A DNA stretch of 64,000 nt from Tautonia sp040717455 (lineage in GTDB: Bacteria > Planctomycetota > Planctomycetia > Isosphaerales > Isosphaeraceae), in the NCBI RefSeq assembly GCF_040717455.1, contig NZ_JBFEFH010000011.1, positions 1 through 64,000 of the forward strand. The letters run 5' to 3'. Below, in pieces: positions 16,641 to 27,900 of the stretch. Every line of letters starts with the position of its first letter. Position 1 is the first letter of the stretch. The position numbers and the translations under genes are program-made. The notes beneath the pieces are model-generated. The model worked only from the letters and a program-made list of their open reading frames with translations, was not told where the DNA came from and searched no databases.

Positions 16641-16867
16641 GGGCCGACCGTGCTTCCCATCTCCGCCCCCTCGGGTCGTGCCCGCCTCGGCCACCATCCG
16701 GCATCAATGCATGAGCACCCGCCGCCGTGGGGGGTCAGGGGGATGGATTTGCGAAATCGAGATGAATTTTCGTGAACCATCGTGTCACTGACCTCGATCG
16801 AGACCGTATGTTTTTGGCTTCCCGACTCCCTTCTCGGATCGGCCCCCGCACTTCGGAGGATGCGACG

Positions 16868-18031
16868 ATGACCCCCGCCGAACGCCGTCGGACCGGCTTC
16901 ACCCTGGTCGAGCTCCTGGTCGTGATCACGATCATCGGGGTCCTCATCGGCCTGCTCGTCCCCGTCATCTGGAGCGCCGTCGGCCGCGCCAACGATGCCC
17001 GCGTCGGGGGGGAGATCAACACGCTCACCCAGGCCCTGGCCAGCTTCCAGACCAAGTACGGCGAATTCCCGCCGAGCCGGATCATCCTGGTCGAGGACGG
17101 CGGCTACGACGTGGGGACGATTCCCGCCGATCTGAATAGCGTCCCCTTCTATGCCGGGATGAGCTACCAGAGCCCCCCGCCGAACCTCGGCGGCAACCCG
17201 CAGGTGGTCACCGGCGTCGGCGACCAGACCTACGCGGCCCTGGCGCAGAAGTCGATCTCGGTGATGAGGAAGTTCTTCAACAGGACCCAATTCACCACCA
17301 ACGCCGCCGCGTCCGGGATCCCGGGCGGCTTCTACGACTTCAACGGCAACGGCGTGGGCGACCAGAACCCGATCTACCTGGAAGGGCACGAGTGCCTCGC
17401 CTTCTTCCTCGGCGGCATCCCGACCCACACGATCGTGGGCAGCTCCTACACGCTCGAAGGCGTGGGGGGCTTCGGCGGGAACCCGAGGAATCCGTTCCGG
17501 CCCGCCTTTCTCCCCGACGGGACCGTCGACCCGGTCGGCCAGAATCGCTCCGAGCCGTTCTTCGAGTTCCGCGCCGAGCGGCTCATCGACGACGATTTCG
17601 ACGGCATCCCCGGCTACATCGACCCGCTCGGCCAGGGGCCGGCCGGGCGTTACTTCGCCTATTTCAGCTCCTACAACGGCAACGGCTACGACCCGAACGA
17701 CGTCAATTTCAACGCCGGCGCCATCTCCGAACCGAACCCGGTCGCCCTTCCCTTCTCGGTCTCGTTCCCGGTCGCCGGCGGCTCGGCTCCCCGGGTCACG
17801 GGCTCTCCCCTGCCGAACCCCTACACCAGCAGCCTGCCGGTGGCGACCGGCAACAAGCCGGCCACGTTCCACCAGCCCCAGTCGTACCAGATCATCTCCG
17901 CCGGCCGCGACCGCCTGTTCGGCACCGGCGGCCAGTACACCGACAGCGGCACCGGCGATCGCCTCCCCGGCGGCGGGCGGACGCGCGAGCGCGACAACGT
18001 CACCAACATCTCCAACGGCACGCTCGAATGA
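16868..18031 (+). CDS. gspG: GspG-like prepilin-type protein (first copy)
   Basis: The 387-residue protein starts MTPAERRRTGFTLVELLVV, a class III signal with cleavage after Gly10 and Glu at mature position 5, followed by a hydrophobic helix. The segment FQTKYGEFPPSR after the helix is typical of GspG/DUF1559-like major pseudopilins. The large C-terminal part contains Asp/Asn/Gly loops that resemble calcium-binding loops (DFNGNGVGDQ, IDDDFDGIPGYID, YNGNGYDPND). At 387 residues it is more than twice a usual GspG. The start ATG has GGAGG about 9 bases upstream. It leads the prepilin series that runs to 31304. Confidence 0.85.
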   Translation: MTPAERRRTGFTLVELLVVITIIGVLIGLLVPVIWSAVGRANDARVGGEINTLTQALASFQTKYGEFPPSRIILVEDGGYDVGTIPADLNSVPFYAGMSYQSPPPNLGGNPQVVTGVGDQTYAALAQKSISVMRKFFNRTQFTTNAAASGIPGGFYDFNGNGVGDQNPIYLEGHECLAFFLGGIPTHTIVGSSYTLEGVGGFGGNPRNPFRPAFLPDGTVDPVGQNRSEPFFEFRAERLIDDDFDGIPGYIDPLGQGPAGRYFAYFSSYNGNGYDPNDVNFNAGAISEPNPVALPFSVSFPVAGGSAPRVTGSPLPNPYTSSLPVATGNKPATFHQPQSYQIISAGRDRLFGTGGQYTDSGTGDRLPGGGRTRERDNVTNISNGTLE

Positions 18032-18128
18032 TGATCTGCCGATCGCATTAAGCTGAACCGAACCAGGAAGGCGTGAAGGGATGAACCTCGGCCGCGACCC
18101 GAAAGACCGTTCTCCAGGGGAGGATGCC

Positions 18129-19820
18129 ATGCAATCCCGATCCTCGGCACGACGCCGCGCCGGCTTCACCTTGGTCGAGCTGGGCGTCGTGATCCTGATC
18201 ATCGGCATCATGATGTCCTTCCTCCTGGTCGCCTCGTTCGACGGCCTGAAACGGGCCAACGAGCGGGCCACCCAGTCGCTCATCCAGAAGCTCGACCTCG
18301 CCGTCACCGACCGGGTCGAGGCCCTCGTCTCCCAGCGGCAGGACCCGAACAACGGCCACCGCTTCATGGCCATGTCGGTGGCCACCGAGCCGATGAGCGG
18401 CACGGTCAACTTCGTCGACTCCGAGCCCCGGGCCCGGCTCATCGCCCAGATCGACTATCTCAAGCGCGAGCTGCCCGACGTCTTCTTCGTGCAGGGCGAC
18501 GACTTCTACCCGCTGAACTTCGCCGGCCTGCCGTTCAAGCCCTCGTCGATGGCCCCCGGGCCGAGTTCGGGGTCCGGCTTCCCCCAGATCCCGGCCTCCT
18601 ACGCGCCTTATGTGCTGCCGCTCGGGCACGCCATGCAGATCAACCAGGCCTGGGATAAGGACCTCAAGCAGTTCGGGACGGGCCTGACCCGGCTCGGCAA
18701 CATGAGCGGCCTCGACACGACCCAGCTCCGCTTCACAAGCCCCCCGGCCGGCCAGGGCATCTTCGGCGCCTCGTATTCGGCCATCGGCAGCCTGACCCGG
18801 CAGCTCGGCTACCCGCCCCGCGGCTACAACGGCGTCGACGACGACGGCAACGGCCTGATCGACGAACGCTCTCCCGCGGAATTCGGGATGACCCAGGCCG
18901 ACTTCGACGCCTTGAATGATGACATCATTACCCGTCTCGGTAACCACCGGCACATCACGGCCCGATCGGAGATGCTCTACGCCATCCTCGTCAGCGGCGT
19001 CGGGCCGCTCGGCAGCGTCTTCAGCGCCGACGACTTCACCCCCCAGGAGGTCCAGGACACCGACGGCGACGGCCTGCCCGAGTTCGTCGACGCCTGGGGC
19101 CAGCCGCTCCAGTTCTACCGCTGGCCGGTCTACTACGTCTCCGACTACGGTGCCCCCCGCCAGGGTTTGCAGCGGGGAGACGCCCCCTATGTCGTCGGCG
19201 ACCTCAGCCAGCCTCGCGAGGAGAACCCCCTCGACCCGAACCAGTTGCTCGTGGCTCCCGGCTGGTGGGCCGATCCGACGACCGGCTACCCCGACACCTC
19301 GGCCCAGATCAGTGCCCGGGCCAATGTCTTCCAGCAGCAGTTCTTCAGCCTGATCGATCCCTACGCCGACCGGCCCGAGGGCTCCGTCTCCCAGCCCTTC
19401 CCGTCTCGCGGGTTCCTCTGGGACCGGACGCACTTCTACAAGCGTCGCGCGTACTTCTTCAAGCATCTGATCCTCTCGGCCGGCCCCGACCGCCAGCTCG
19501 GCGTCGGCAGTTTCGGGGTGACCTACTCGGGATCGACTCAGGATCCCTCGGCACTGCCCGCGGGCAATGCGGCCACGAACGCCGCGCGGATGACCCTGAT
19601 CGAGAACCAGGCGTCCCGGTCCGACCCCTACCAGCGGATTCCCGGCGCGGCCGGCCCGGCCGACCTCTCCAATGCCGCCAACCTGACCCAGAAGATGGCC
19701 CTCTATCAGTTGCCGGCCGACGCCAGCGTCAGCCCGTTCACGGTCCCCCTGCGCGACCGCTGGGGCGTCGACGACCTTTCGAACCATTCACCGAACGCCC
19801 TGGGCACGGGAGGACGCTGA
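18129..19820 (+). CDS. GspG-like prepilin-type protein (second copy)
   Basis: The 563-residue protein begins MQSRSSARRRAGFTLVELGVV, with cleavage after Gly12 and Glu at mature position 5. It has two clear Asp-rich loops, NGVDDDGNGLIDE and DTDGDGLPEFVDAWGQPLQF. The DxWGxP segment after the loop is the C-terminal signature of GspG-type pseudopilins, where the loop binds calcium. I chose ATG 18129, which follows GGGGAGGATGCC and gives a short basic leader; ATG 18081 would add 16 residues. The stop overlaps the next start by one base (TGATG), indicating translational coupling. The protein is far longer than GspG and must carry extra domains of unknown role. Confidence 0.83.
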   Translation: MQSRSSARRRAGFTLVELGVVILIIGIMMSFLLVASFDGLKRANERATQSLIQKLDLAVTDRVEALVSQRQDPNNGHRFMAMSVATEPMSGTVNFVDSEPRARLIAQIDYLKRELPDVFFVQGDDFYPLNFAGLPFKPSSMAPGPSSGSGFPQIPASYAPYVLPLGHAMQINQAWDKDLKQFGTGLTRLGNMSGLDTTQLRFTSPPAGQGIFGASYSAIGSLTRQLGYPPRGYNGVDDDGNGLIDERSPAEFGMTQADFDALNDDIITRLGNHRHITARSEMLYAILVSGVGPLGSVFSADDFTPQEVQDTDGDGLPEFVDAWGQPLQFYRWPVYYVSDYGAPRQGLQRGDAPYVVGDLSQPREENPLDPNQLLVAPGWWADPTTGYPDTSAQISARANVFQQQFFSLIDPYADRPEGSVSQPFPSRGFLWDRTHFYKRRAYFFKHLILSAGPDRQLGVGSFGVTYSGSTQDPSALPAGNAATNAARMTLIENQASRSDPYQRIPGAAGPADLSNAANLTQKMALYQLPADASVSPFTVPLRDRWGVDDLSNHSPNALGTGGR

Positions 19821-21286
19821 TGATTGCCCCGCGCATGCCCCGACGCTCGGGGGTGACCCTGACCGAATTGCTGGTGGTCATTTCCATCATCCTCATCCTC
19901 AGCGCCGCGACCCTGCCGACCGCCTACGTCACCTTCGCCGAACGCGCCGTCAGCGAGGGGGCGAGCATCGTGCAGGCCAACCTCACCATGACCCGCGATC
20001 GCGCCGCCGGCACCGGCCAGCCCCAGGGGGTCCGCTTCCTGCCCGACCCCGATTTGACCGACCTCGCCTCGGGCGTCGTCGTGTCGAACCGGATGGTCAC
20101 CCTCACCACCCCGCCGAATTACTCCGAGGGCTTGGTGGTGCCGGTGGTCGAGATCTTCCGACCGCCGGTCACCCCGGCTGGTGTTGAGATTCGCCGGCTC
20201 TCCGTTTATGGGGCCAAGACCGACAACACCGGCATCCCCTCGTCTCCGACCGCCTGGTACTTCAACATCCGGCAGGGGGAAACGATTCGGATTGGTGGGG
20301 GAGGGAACCAGTTCACCATCGCCGGGCCGATTACAGTCGGTCCCCAGGCTGGTAACCCGGAACGCTTCATCAATCGCACGGACAACGGCCAGGTGGCCGG
20401 GAATCAGGTCCAGGCGCTGCCGATCTCGACCGACCCCAACTACGAGATTCTCCACCTCGTCAATGGCCGCGACGACAACGGAAACGGCTACGTCGACCCC
20501 CACTTCGACGGCATCGACAACAACGGCGATGGCGTCATCGACCCGGGCTATAACGGCCTCGACAACGGTGGAATCGCCGGATTCATCGATGATCCCATGG
20601 AAATGCTCATAGGCCCCGCCGCGATCGGACCCGAGTACGAGCAGGACGACCCGATCCTCCAGGCGTTCGGCTGGGCCCGCGTCAACGGCGAGGCCGATGG
20701 CACGGGAATCCCGATCCTCCGGCCGCTGGCGGACCCCTTCGGCGCCTCGTTTACAACGATCCTCGATTTCGCCAACGTCCGCCGCTATCGCTACGTCATC
20801 TCCCGACGCCCCAGCGCCGCGAGCGACTCCCGCGAATACACCCTCCCGTCCGGCTCGGTGATCGACTTCACGACGCTCGGCCTGGCCGACCCGAACATCA
20901 TCCCCGAGCGGTCGAGGGTGCCGATCGACCCGGTCACCGGGATCGTCGACCTGATGATCTACCCGAATGGCCAGGTCGTCCCGTCGACCCCGTACGGCCT
21001 GCGGCAATCCATGACCACCGGCTTCCCGTTCTACTTCCTCTGGATCGCCGCCCGGGAGGACGTCCATGCGCCGCCGGTCGGGGCCACGTCGGCCGTCCAG
21101 CCGCTCCTGCCCATGCCGCGCGAGTACAACCTGCCGAGGCCGGAATTCCTCGAAGGGTATCGCCGCATGGTCACGATTTCACCCAATTCCGGGCATTCCT
21201 CGGTGAGCGAGATCACCACGTTCAACCCGTCGAATGTCAACGCCCCTTACGAAGAAGCCGCCCTCCATCAGCAGACGGGGAGGTGA
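19820..21286 (+). CDS. GspH-like prepilin-type protein
   Basis: The 488-residue protein begins MIAPRMPRRSGVTLTELLVV, with cleavage after Gly11 and Glu at mature position 5. The next stretch, AERAVSEGASIVQANLTMTRDRAAG, fits GspH/FimT-type minor pseudopilins. A run of three Asp/Asn/Gly loops is visible mid-protein (GRDDNGNGYVDPHFDGID, NNGDGVIDPGYNGLDNGG). The start overlaps the previous stop by one base and has GGGAGG upstream. GspH assignment is by order in the cluster and helix-adjacent sequence; overall identity is not claimed. Confidence 0.75.
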   Translation: MIAPRMPRRSGVTLTELLVVISIILILSAATLPTAYVTFAERAVSEGASIVQANLTMTRDRAAGTGQPQGVRFLPDPDLTDLASGVVVSNRMVTLTTPPNYSEGLVVPVVEIFRPPVTPAGVEIRRLSVYGAKTDNTGIPSSPTAWYFNIRQGETIRIGGGGNQFTIAGPITVGPQAGNPERFINRTDNGQVAGNQVQALPISTDPNYEILHLVNGRDDNGNGYVDPHFDGIDNNGDGVIDPGYNGLDNGGIAGFIDDPMEMLIGPAAIGPEYEQDDPILQAFGWARVNGEADGTGIPILRPLADPFGASFTTILDFANVRRYRYVISRRPSAASDSREYTLPSGSVIDFTTLGLADPNIIPERSRVPIDPVTGIVDLMIYPNGQVVPSTPYGLRQSMTTGFPFYFLWIAAREDVHAPPVGATSAVQPLLPMPREYNLPRPEFLEGYRRMVTISPNSGHSSVSEITTFNPSNVNAPYEEAALHQQTGR

Positions 21287-21297
21287 CCGAGGTGTTG

Positions 21298-22722
21298 ATG
21301 CACCGTCGATCCAACGACCGGTCCGGGATCACCCTGACCGAGATTCTCATCGCCATCATGATCCTGGGCATCGGCATGGTCTCCGTGGCCACGCTCTTCC
21401 CGATCGGCCTCCTGCGCCTCCGCGACGCCACGCGAGACGCCCGGTCGACCATCCTCGCCATGTCCGCCAAGGACGACGCCGAGGTCCGCGGCCTGCCCCG
21501 GTCGCTCGGCGACGCCAAGGGTCTCGTCAATCCGGAATCATTCGTCCATCCGAACCTGCCCTGGTACCCCGAGTGGCGTGCGGCCAATTTCGCGGGCTTC
21601 CCGTTCGCGATCACCCCGCTCACGTACGACTACGACACCATCAACGGCACGCCGAACACCGGGGTGAGTTCCGACTTCTTCGCCCCCGGCCTCCCGGTCG
21701 CCTACGACCCCTTGTTCTGGGCCACCACCCACTTCCAGACCGAAGGGTTCGCCCCGGAACACACACCGCTCGGCCTGCGGGGGAACCTGGGTTCCGAGGG
21801 CCGGTTCGGCTCCGGGATCGGCTACCTCCGGGCCGGGACCGCGGCGCACGGGCTCCAGCGGATCACCAATTTCGAAGCGTACAACGCCGGCATCCCCTGG
21901 CCCTACACCTACTCGCTCCCCAGCACGCCCGCCGCGCTCCAGGCCATCGCCGAGGTGGCCGGCAACGTCTTCACCTCGCTCGACGACCCGGTCGTCACCG
22001 GCGACACCTCGGGCCGCAGCGGCGTCCCGGTCGTCCCGTTCAACCTGCTGCCCACGGGGACCGGGTACGCATCGGAACGCGAGTACGCCTTCAGCTGGAT
22101 GCTCACCGGCCGCCTGGGCGTCGCCGGCGACCCGTCGATCTTCGAAGGCAACATCGTCGTCTTCCACAGCAGACCGATCGGGATGAACGACGACCCGAAT
22201 ACCGGCCTGCTCGTCCCGTCCGGCGAGCGGACCGTCGAGGCCATCTGGGGCTACACCAGCACCCCCAATGCCGTCAGCCCGATTCCCAATCCCATCCCCG
22301 CGGTTGCCGGCACCGGCTACAGCTCCGCCGACGACCGCACCGTGCTCCTGCGGTGGCCCGCCGCCAGCCCCGACCCGATCGTCAACGTCGGCAACTTCAT
22401 CGCCGACGTGACCTACGCGCGGTTCCAGGCCGACTCGAACACGTTCTACCCGCGCACCATCCCGGGGACCGGCCGCAACGGGGCGCAGTACTCCGGCCAG
22501 CGCATCCACTGGTATCGGATCGTCCAGAAGGGGGAGGTCGAGCCCGACCCGGTCGCGACGGCCGCCACCAATGAACCCTATCTCCGCATCATCGTCCGGG
22601 TCGATACCCCCTTGCAGGCCAAGACGCGGCTCCTGGCCAGCGGCGAGTCGGTCGTCCCCGAGGCCGCCCTGATCTGCCCGTACGTCGTCAACGTCTTCCC
22701 GGTCATGCTCTACAGCCGATGA
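21298..22722 (+). CDS. GspI/PilV-like prepilin-type protein
   Basis: The 474-residue protein begins MHRRSNDRSGITLTEILIAIM, with cleavage after Gly10 and Glu at mature position 5. The helix is followed by LFPIGLLRLRDATRDARSTI, the usual look of PilV/GspI minor pilins. ATG 21298 has GAGGTG close upstream; a GTG at 21283 that overlaps the preceding stop would add five residues and cannot be excluded. The soluble part is large and contains no loop as clear as those of its neighbours. By position it is the I member of the G-G-H-I-J-K series. Confidence 0.75.
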   Translation: MHRRSNDRSGITLTEILIAIMILGIGMVSVATLFPIGLLRLRDATRDARSTILAMSAKDDAEVRGLPRSLGDAKGLVNPESFVHPNLPWYPEWRAANFAGFPFAITPLTYDYDTINGTPNTGVSSDFFAPGLPVAYDPLFWATTHFQTEGFAPEHTPLGLRGNLGSEGRFGSGIGYLRAGTAAHGLQRITNFEAYNAGIPWPYTYSLPSTPAALQAIAEVAGNVFTSLDDPVVTGDTSGRSGVPVVPFNLLPTGTGYASEREYAFSWMLTGRLGVAGDPSIFEGNIVVFHSRPIGMNDDPNTGLLVPSGERTVEAIWGYTSTPNAVSPIPNPIPAVAGTGYSSADDRTVLLRWPAASPDPIVNVGNFIADVTYARFQADSNTFYPRTIPGTGRNGAQYSGQRIHWYRIVQKGEVEPDPVATAATNEPYLRIIVRVDTPLQAKTRLLASGESVVPEAALICPYVVNVFPVMLYSR

Positions 22723-22867
22723 CCCGCGGGCGGCCGGGGCTCTGGCCCGAATCATCCGCAATCCTCCGATCGTTCGTCCGTTCATCCGGCCCGGCCCGAC
22801 TCGCTGGTCTCCCCTCGGCCGGCGCCCCTGCCCTTCCTTCTTGAAGTGATTGAGTGAGGAACCCGTC

Positions 22868-24727
22868 ATGCGATGTCCGACAACGCGGCCGACCTCAGCC
22901 CTGCGACGCCGGGGCCTGACGCTCGTCGAGCTGCTGGTGACCATCGCCCTGATGCTCCTGATCATGTCGGTGATCGTCGGCGTCTTCACCGCCGCCACCG
23001 AGGCCATGACCGGGATGAAGAAGGACCAGGAGCTCGCCTCCGAGGCCCGCCGCCTCGAGACGGTCATCCAGCAGGACCTCCGCGGCGCGACGGCACGCTT
23101 CACCCCCCCGCTCGACCCGGCCGACAACCTCGGCTACTTCGAGTACGGCGAGAACTCGTTCTCCGACCCCCAGGGTGAAGACACCGACGACTACCTCGCC
23201 TTCACCGCCAAGGCCCCCCCCGGCCAGCCCTTCACCGGCCGCGTCATGCTGCCCCGCGGCGTCTGGCCCGCGGGGGTCGCGCTCGCCGGCCAGCCCCGCT
23301 ACCTGCCGGCCACCATCACCAGCGACACCGCCGAGATCATCTACTTCCTCCGCCACGGCAACCTCTACCGCCGCGTTTTGCTGGTCGTGCCGAACCAGAC
23401 GGTCTACGCCGATCGCATCCCGGTCGCCAACCCCACCAGCTTCCGCTTCGCCGCAGTCGGTTCCGACGGCTTCAGCCTCAGCGGCGCCAATGCTCCCGAG
23501 GTGAGCTGGCAAGGCGTGAACGACATCTCGGTCCGCCCTTCCAATGCCCTGACCGCCGCGAACAACGAGCCGCCCATCCCCAACTCGCTCGGCGACCTGA
23601 CCAACCGCCAGAACCGCTTCGCCCGGCCGCGGTTCACGAACGATTTCAACCAGGACGGGGCCGCCGACGACTTCGTGGGGCTCCCCGGGCCGTCTCCCGA
23701 TGGGGTCGCCGACTTCTCCCCCACGCTCACCCCGACGAACACCACGCTTCGGCCCAATCGTCCCGCCCTCGGCGTCGACACGGCCGACACCCTCGCCTTC
23801 CCGTTCATCTTCCCCAACGCCTTCTCCCGGGGCAGCGCGAATCTGGTGGGGCAGATCAACATCGGCCCGACCCTGGCGATCCCCACCCCGCCGTTCCCGC
23901 TGACCACCACGAACCATTCGCCCCTCGACCCGGCCGACGGCGACAACCTCCCCTCCCCGACCGCCGTCGCCCAGAACTGGACCTTCTGGGGCTTCCCCAC
24001 CTGGGCCGAGACCCGCAACCCGTTCTGGAACGCCGCCAACAAGCGGCTCGCCTTCAACGATTTCGGGCTCGCTCCCGGCGAGCAGGCCCGGGGACTGACC
24101 CGGGTGCGGGGCGGCCTCGATGACCTCCTCCAGCCCCAATCGCACTGGTACAGCGACGGCGCGGGCGGCAACATCATCCCCCCCGCCTCCGCCTGGCAAG
24201 ACGACCTGCTCGCCACCAACGTCCGCAGCTTCGACATCAAGGTGCTCGACCCGAACGCCCCCTTCTACAGCGATCCCAGTCTCCTGGGCCTCAACCTGAC
24301 CACCGACTACTACGACCTCGGCTACGCCAATCAGCTCGGCCGCGACGAGACCCTGACCCTGCCCGGCGAGATCACCACGCTCGGCCACGAGGGGCGCATC
24401 CCCCCCCTGCCGGCCGACAACCGGGCCGACTACCACATGGAGCAGAAGTTCGGCCTCCTGTTCCCGATCGGCGACAGCAACGCCAACACCGTCCGGCTCC
24501 GCCGCGTCTGGGACACCTGGTCCACCGACTACGCCTTCGCCCCCTTCAAGGGGATCGACCCCACGCTCTATCCCCCGCTCAGCGGCTCCCGGCCGGTCTA
24601 TCCGTCGTATCCGCCGCCCTATCCCGAGCCGCTCCGGGGCATCCAGATCCAGATCCGGCTGGCCTCGCCCGACAAACAGGTGCTCAAGGTCATCACCATT
24701 CGCCACGACTTCACCGACAAGCTCTGA
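22868..24727 (+). CDS. GspJ/PilW-like prepilin-type protein
   Basis: The 619-residue protein begins MRCPTTRPTSALRRRGLTLVE, with cleavage after Gly16 and Glu at mature position 5. The stretch AARRLETVIQQDLRGA-like, seen here as EARRLETVIQQDLRGATARF, is typical of PilW/GspJ. An Asp-rich loop, DFNQDGAADDF, lies near the middle. The ATG 22868 has GAGGAA about 8 bases upstream. The protein is about three times the length of classical GspJ. It is the last one with a canonical Glu5 signal before the GspK-like giant. Confidence 0.78.
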   Translation: MRCPTTRPTSALRRRGLTLVELLVTIALMLLIMSVIVGVFTAATEAMTGMKKDQELASEARRLETVIQQDLRGATARFTPPLDPADNLGYFEYGENSFSDPQGEDTDDYLAFTAKAPPGQPFTGRVMLPRGVWPAGVALAGQPRYLPATITSDTAEIIYFLRHGNLYRRVLLVVPNQTVYADRIPVANPTSFRFAAVGSDGFSLSGANAPEVSWQGVNDISVRPSNALTAANNEPPIPNSLGDLTNRQNRFARPRFTNDFNQDGAADDFVGLPGPSPDGVADFSPTLTPTNTTLRPNRPALGVDTADTLAFPFIFPNAFSRGSANLVGQINIGPTLAIPTPPFPLTTTNHSPLDPADGDNLPSPTAVAQNWTFWGFPTWAETRNPFWNAANKRLAFNDFGLAPGEQARGLTRVRGGLDDLLQPQSHWYSDGAGGNIIPPASAWQDDLLATNVRSFDIKVLDPNAPFYSDPSLLGLNLTTDYYDLGYANQLGRDETLTLPGEITTLGHEGRIPPLPADNRADYHMEQKFGLLFPIGDSNANTVRLRRVWDTWSTDYAFAPFKGIDPTLYPPLSGSRPVYPSYPPPYPEPLRGIQIQIRLASPDKQVLKVITIRHDFTDKL

Positions 24728-24917
24728 CCCCAAGAACACCCTTCGGCCGGCCGTCGCCGGGGCCTTTCGATCCGTCGATCGATCGGCCCCCCTTCTCGGA
24801 ACGCCGCCTCGCTCAATCAATCCCGATCCGATCCGATCCAATCCGATGCGCCCTTCGGACGTCGTTTACGAATCACTCTAAGGGACCCGGACCCGTCGAC
24901 CAGGAGGAACCGAAGCC

Positions 24918-27900
24918 ATGATCGCCCGACGACCCCGATCCCCCGCCTCCCGACGACGAGGCGTGGTCCTGATCCTGGTCCTGTCGATGCTGGGGCTGCT
25001 TGCGGTCATCGGCGTGTCGTTCGCCGCCTTCAGCGGGCAGGCCCGCAGCGCCGCCCAGGCCTACAGAAAGAAGCTCAACCGCCCCCTGGCCGACGACCTG
25101 GTGAGCTTCGGCATCCGCCAGCTCATCAACGACACGACCAACGCCATGTCCTCCCTCTACGGGCACGGCCTCAAACGCGACCAGTACGGCAACGACGCGG
25201 TCGAGAACGGCTTCTACAACCGCAACCCCAACGGCTCGTTCCCGACCGTCGGCACCGTCACCGTGGTCCCCGTCGCCCTGGGTGAGCCGGCCCGCTGGGT
25301 CATCACGACGAACGTGCCCAGCTACGTCGGCTACAACTTCAGCGGCTGGATCCTCACCATCCCCGGCACGACCGGCACCGTGTCCCAGACCTTCGAGGTC
25401 GTCGACGGCGACAACTCCGGCGCGACCTACGAGCTGACCATCACCGGCTCCCACGTCCCCGGTACGACCACCGACGGCCTGAACGGCGTCATCGGCATGT
25501 CGATCCCGGCCAACGGCGCCGTCTTCACGCTCGACGGCCGCTACCGCCACGCCTTCAACGGCACCGGCATGGCCGCCCTCGCCGGCAACGTCAACCAGGC
25601 GATGACCGCCGGCAACGACCCCGGCAACCGCAACCCCGGCCAGTTCGCCAACTTCCGGGTCAGCGGCGGCCTGCTCGAAGGCGACGCCGTCTACACCCCC
25701 CGGCCGTTCAACGTCAACCTCCTCCCGATGGACGAGGACTACGACGCCCCGGACCTGGAGAACTGGTTCCTCGCCGCCCAGAGCGCCGACGGCCAGACGA
25801 TCATCCCGTCGTTCCACCGCCCCGGCATCCTCGCGGTCGACGGCACCGGCCTGAGCGACATGGAAGTGGTCCACCCGAGCAACTTCCCCCCCGGCTCGGA
25901 GAATACCCCCGCCTACCGCCGCGCCGTCCGGGCGATCTCGAAGATCCTCACCCCCCGGCCCGTCGACCACCCGACCGCCGGCTTCCCCGACCTCCTGCCC
26001 GACTCCAACGGCTTCATCGACTACCCGGTCGACAACGACGGCGACGGCACCGGCGACTCCGTCTGGCTCGACCTCGGCTATCCCGTCCAGCGGTCCGAGG
26101 ACGGCACGCTGTACAAGCCCCTCTTCTCCTTCATGGTCGTCGGCACCAACGGCCGATTGCCCCTGAACTCGGCCGGCAACCTCAACGCCCGCCTGGCCGT
26201 CGACGACCCGACCACGCCCAACTTCGACGAGGCCGGCCTGCCGCTCTACGACCACGCCTCGCACCTCGGCTACAGCCCGAGCGAGATCAACATCCAGTAC
26301 CCGCTCCAGAACACCTTCGACCCCACCGACGACGGCTCCGGCAACAACATCCCCGACGACGCCAAGCCGCTCCACCAGCAGTTCGACAACGCCGCCGACC
26401 CCACCACCGGCCTCGGCCACATCCCCGTCGCCCTCTCGCAGCTCCGCAGCCTGTTGACCGGCACCCGGATCAATCAGAACAACGACAGCGGCGAGCAGAA
26501 CAACGTCCTGATCGACGGCAACCTCGTCCGGTTCCACAACAACACGGTCGACGGCGCCGACTTCCTCGTCGCCCGCAACGGCGGCCAGTCGGTCGACCGC
26601 TTCACCAACCGGCCCGTGCCCGGCCGCTGGGGAGAGCCCGACGCCATCCCGCCCGAGATGCGCCTGTTCCCGAACCCGACGGCCGACCCCATCGCCCCGG
26701 CCCTCGACCGCGCCCTGAACTTCAGCACCAGCCAGGTCCCCGTCGCCTCGTCGAACCTCGACATCCCCAACCCGGTCCGGCCCGGCCAGTCCCCGTACCC
26801 GAACGGCCAGTACCTGACCGACGGCATCGACAACAACCTCGACACCTACGACCCCTTCCCCGCCCGGGCCGTCGACCAGGGGCCCGAGGCCGCCCTGAGC
26901 TTATTTTCAGACGCCCACGACGCGGCGAACATGCCGATCCTCGCCTCCGAGCGCATCCGGCGCTTCGTCACGCCGATCGACCCCACCGGCATCGGCCGCG
27001 TCACCCGCTACAACCAGGTGCCGTCCATCCCGCTGCTCGGCGACCCCCTGGTCCCGGCCGACATCGGGCCCGACGGCCGAGGCCGGATCAGCTTCATGCA
27101 CTACTTCCGGCCCCCCGGCGTGCCGCTCGACACCGACGACGGCGTCCGCCTGATCACCAACACCGGCCTCCCCGCGTCGTACATCCTCGCCGACACCCGG
27201 CACAACCGCTACCACGGCTTCCAGGCCCACCTGCTCCCGGGCGGCAACAACGGCTTCATGATGGGCGCCATGCCGTTTGACCTGAGCAACGCCTCGGCCG
27301 GCTTCGCCCCCCGCGACCCGGCCACCGGCGAGGCCGTGCCCCCGACCGACCTCTTCGACGCCGCCGGCTCGGGCAATTACGTCGGCACCTTCAGCCCGAC
27401 GATCAACGCCAACCCCTTCGGCCGCCTCCGCGACGAGCCGCTGCTGGACCTGGCCAACAACCCCATCTTCCCCTACCTGGGCGCCCAGTTCGTCACCGAC
27501 GCGTCGACTGCCGTGAACACCTACCCGCTCGGCAGCCCGATGCTCAACGACCCGAACGAGATGAACCTCTACTGGCCCGACTCGACCGACGCGCCGTTCG
27601 GGCCGAACGACCTGGAGTGGCTCTATCGCTACGGCGACGTCGACGGCCTCTCGCTCGACAGCCGGCTGAAGGACCTGGCCCCCGTCAGCTTCGTCCACGC
27701 GGTCGACGCCCAGACCCGCCGCCGCATGTTCAGCGTCGAGGCCTGGGACCGCATCGACTACTCCTTCGCCAACGACAACCCGATCGATCGCCTCGTCCCC
27801 GTCAACGCCGCCACCCTCTCCCCCGGCGACCCGGCAAGCGTGCCGCCGATCAGCAACACGCGGTTCGGCCCGCTCGTCTCCGCCAGCTTCGAGAACCTCA

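Noticed and set aside
15069..16775. A 568-codon plus-strand frame across gspF
   Set aside because: The real gspF frame has two F domains; this one is a shifted, Arg/Asp-rich shadow.
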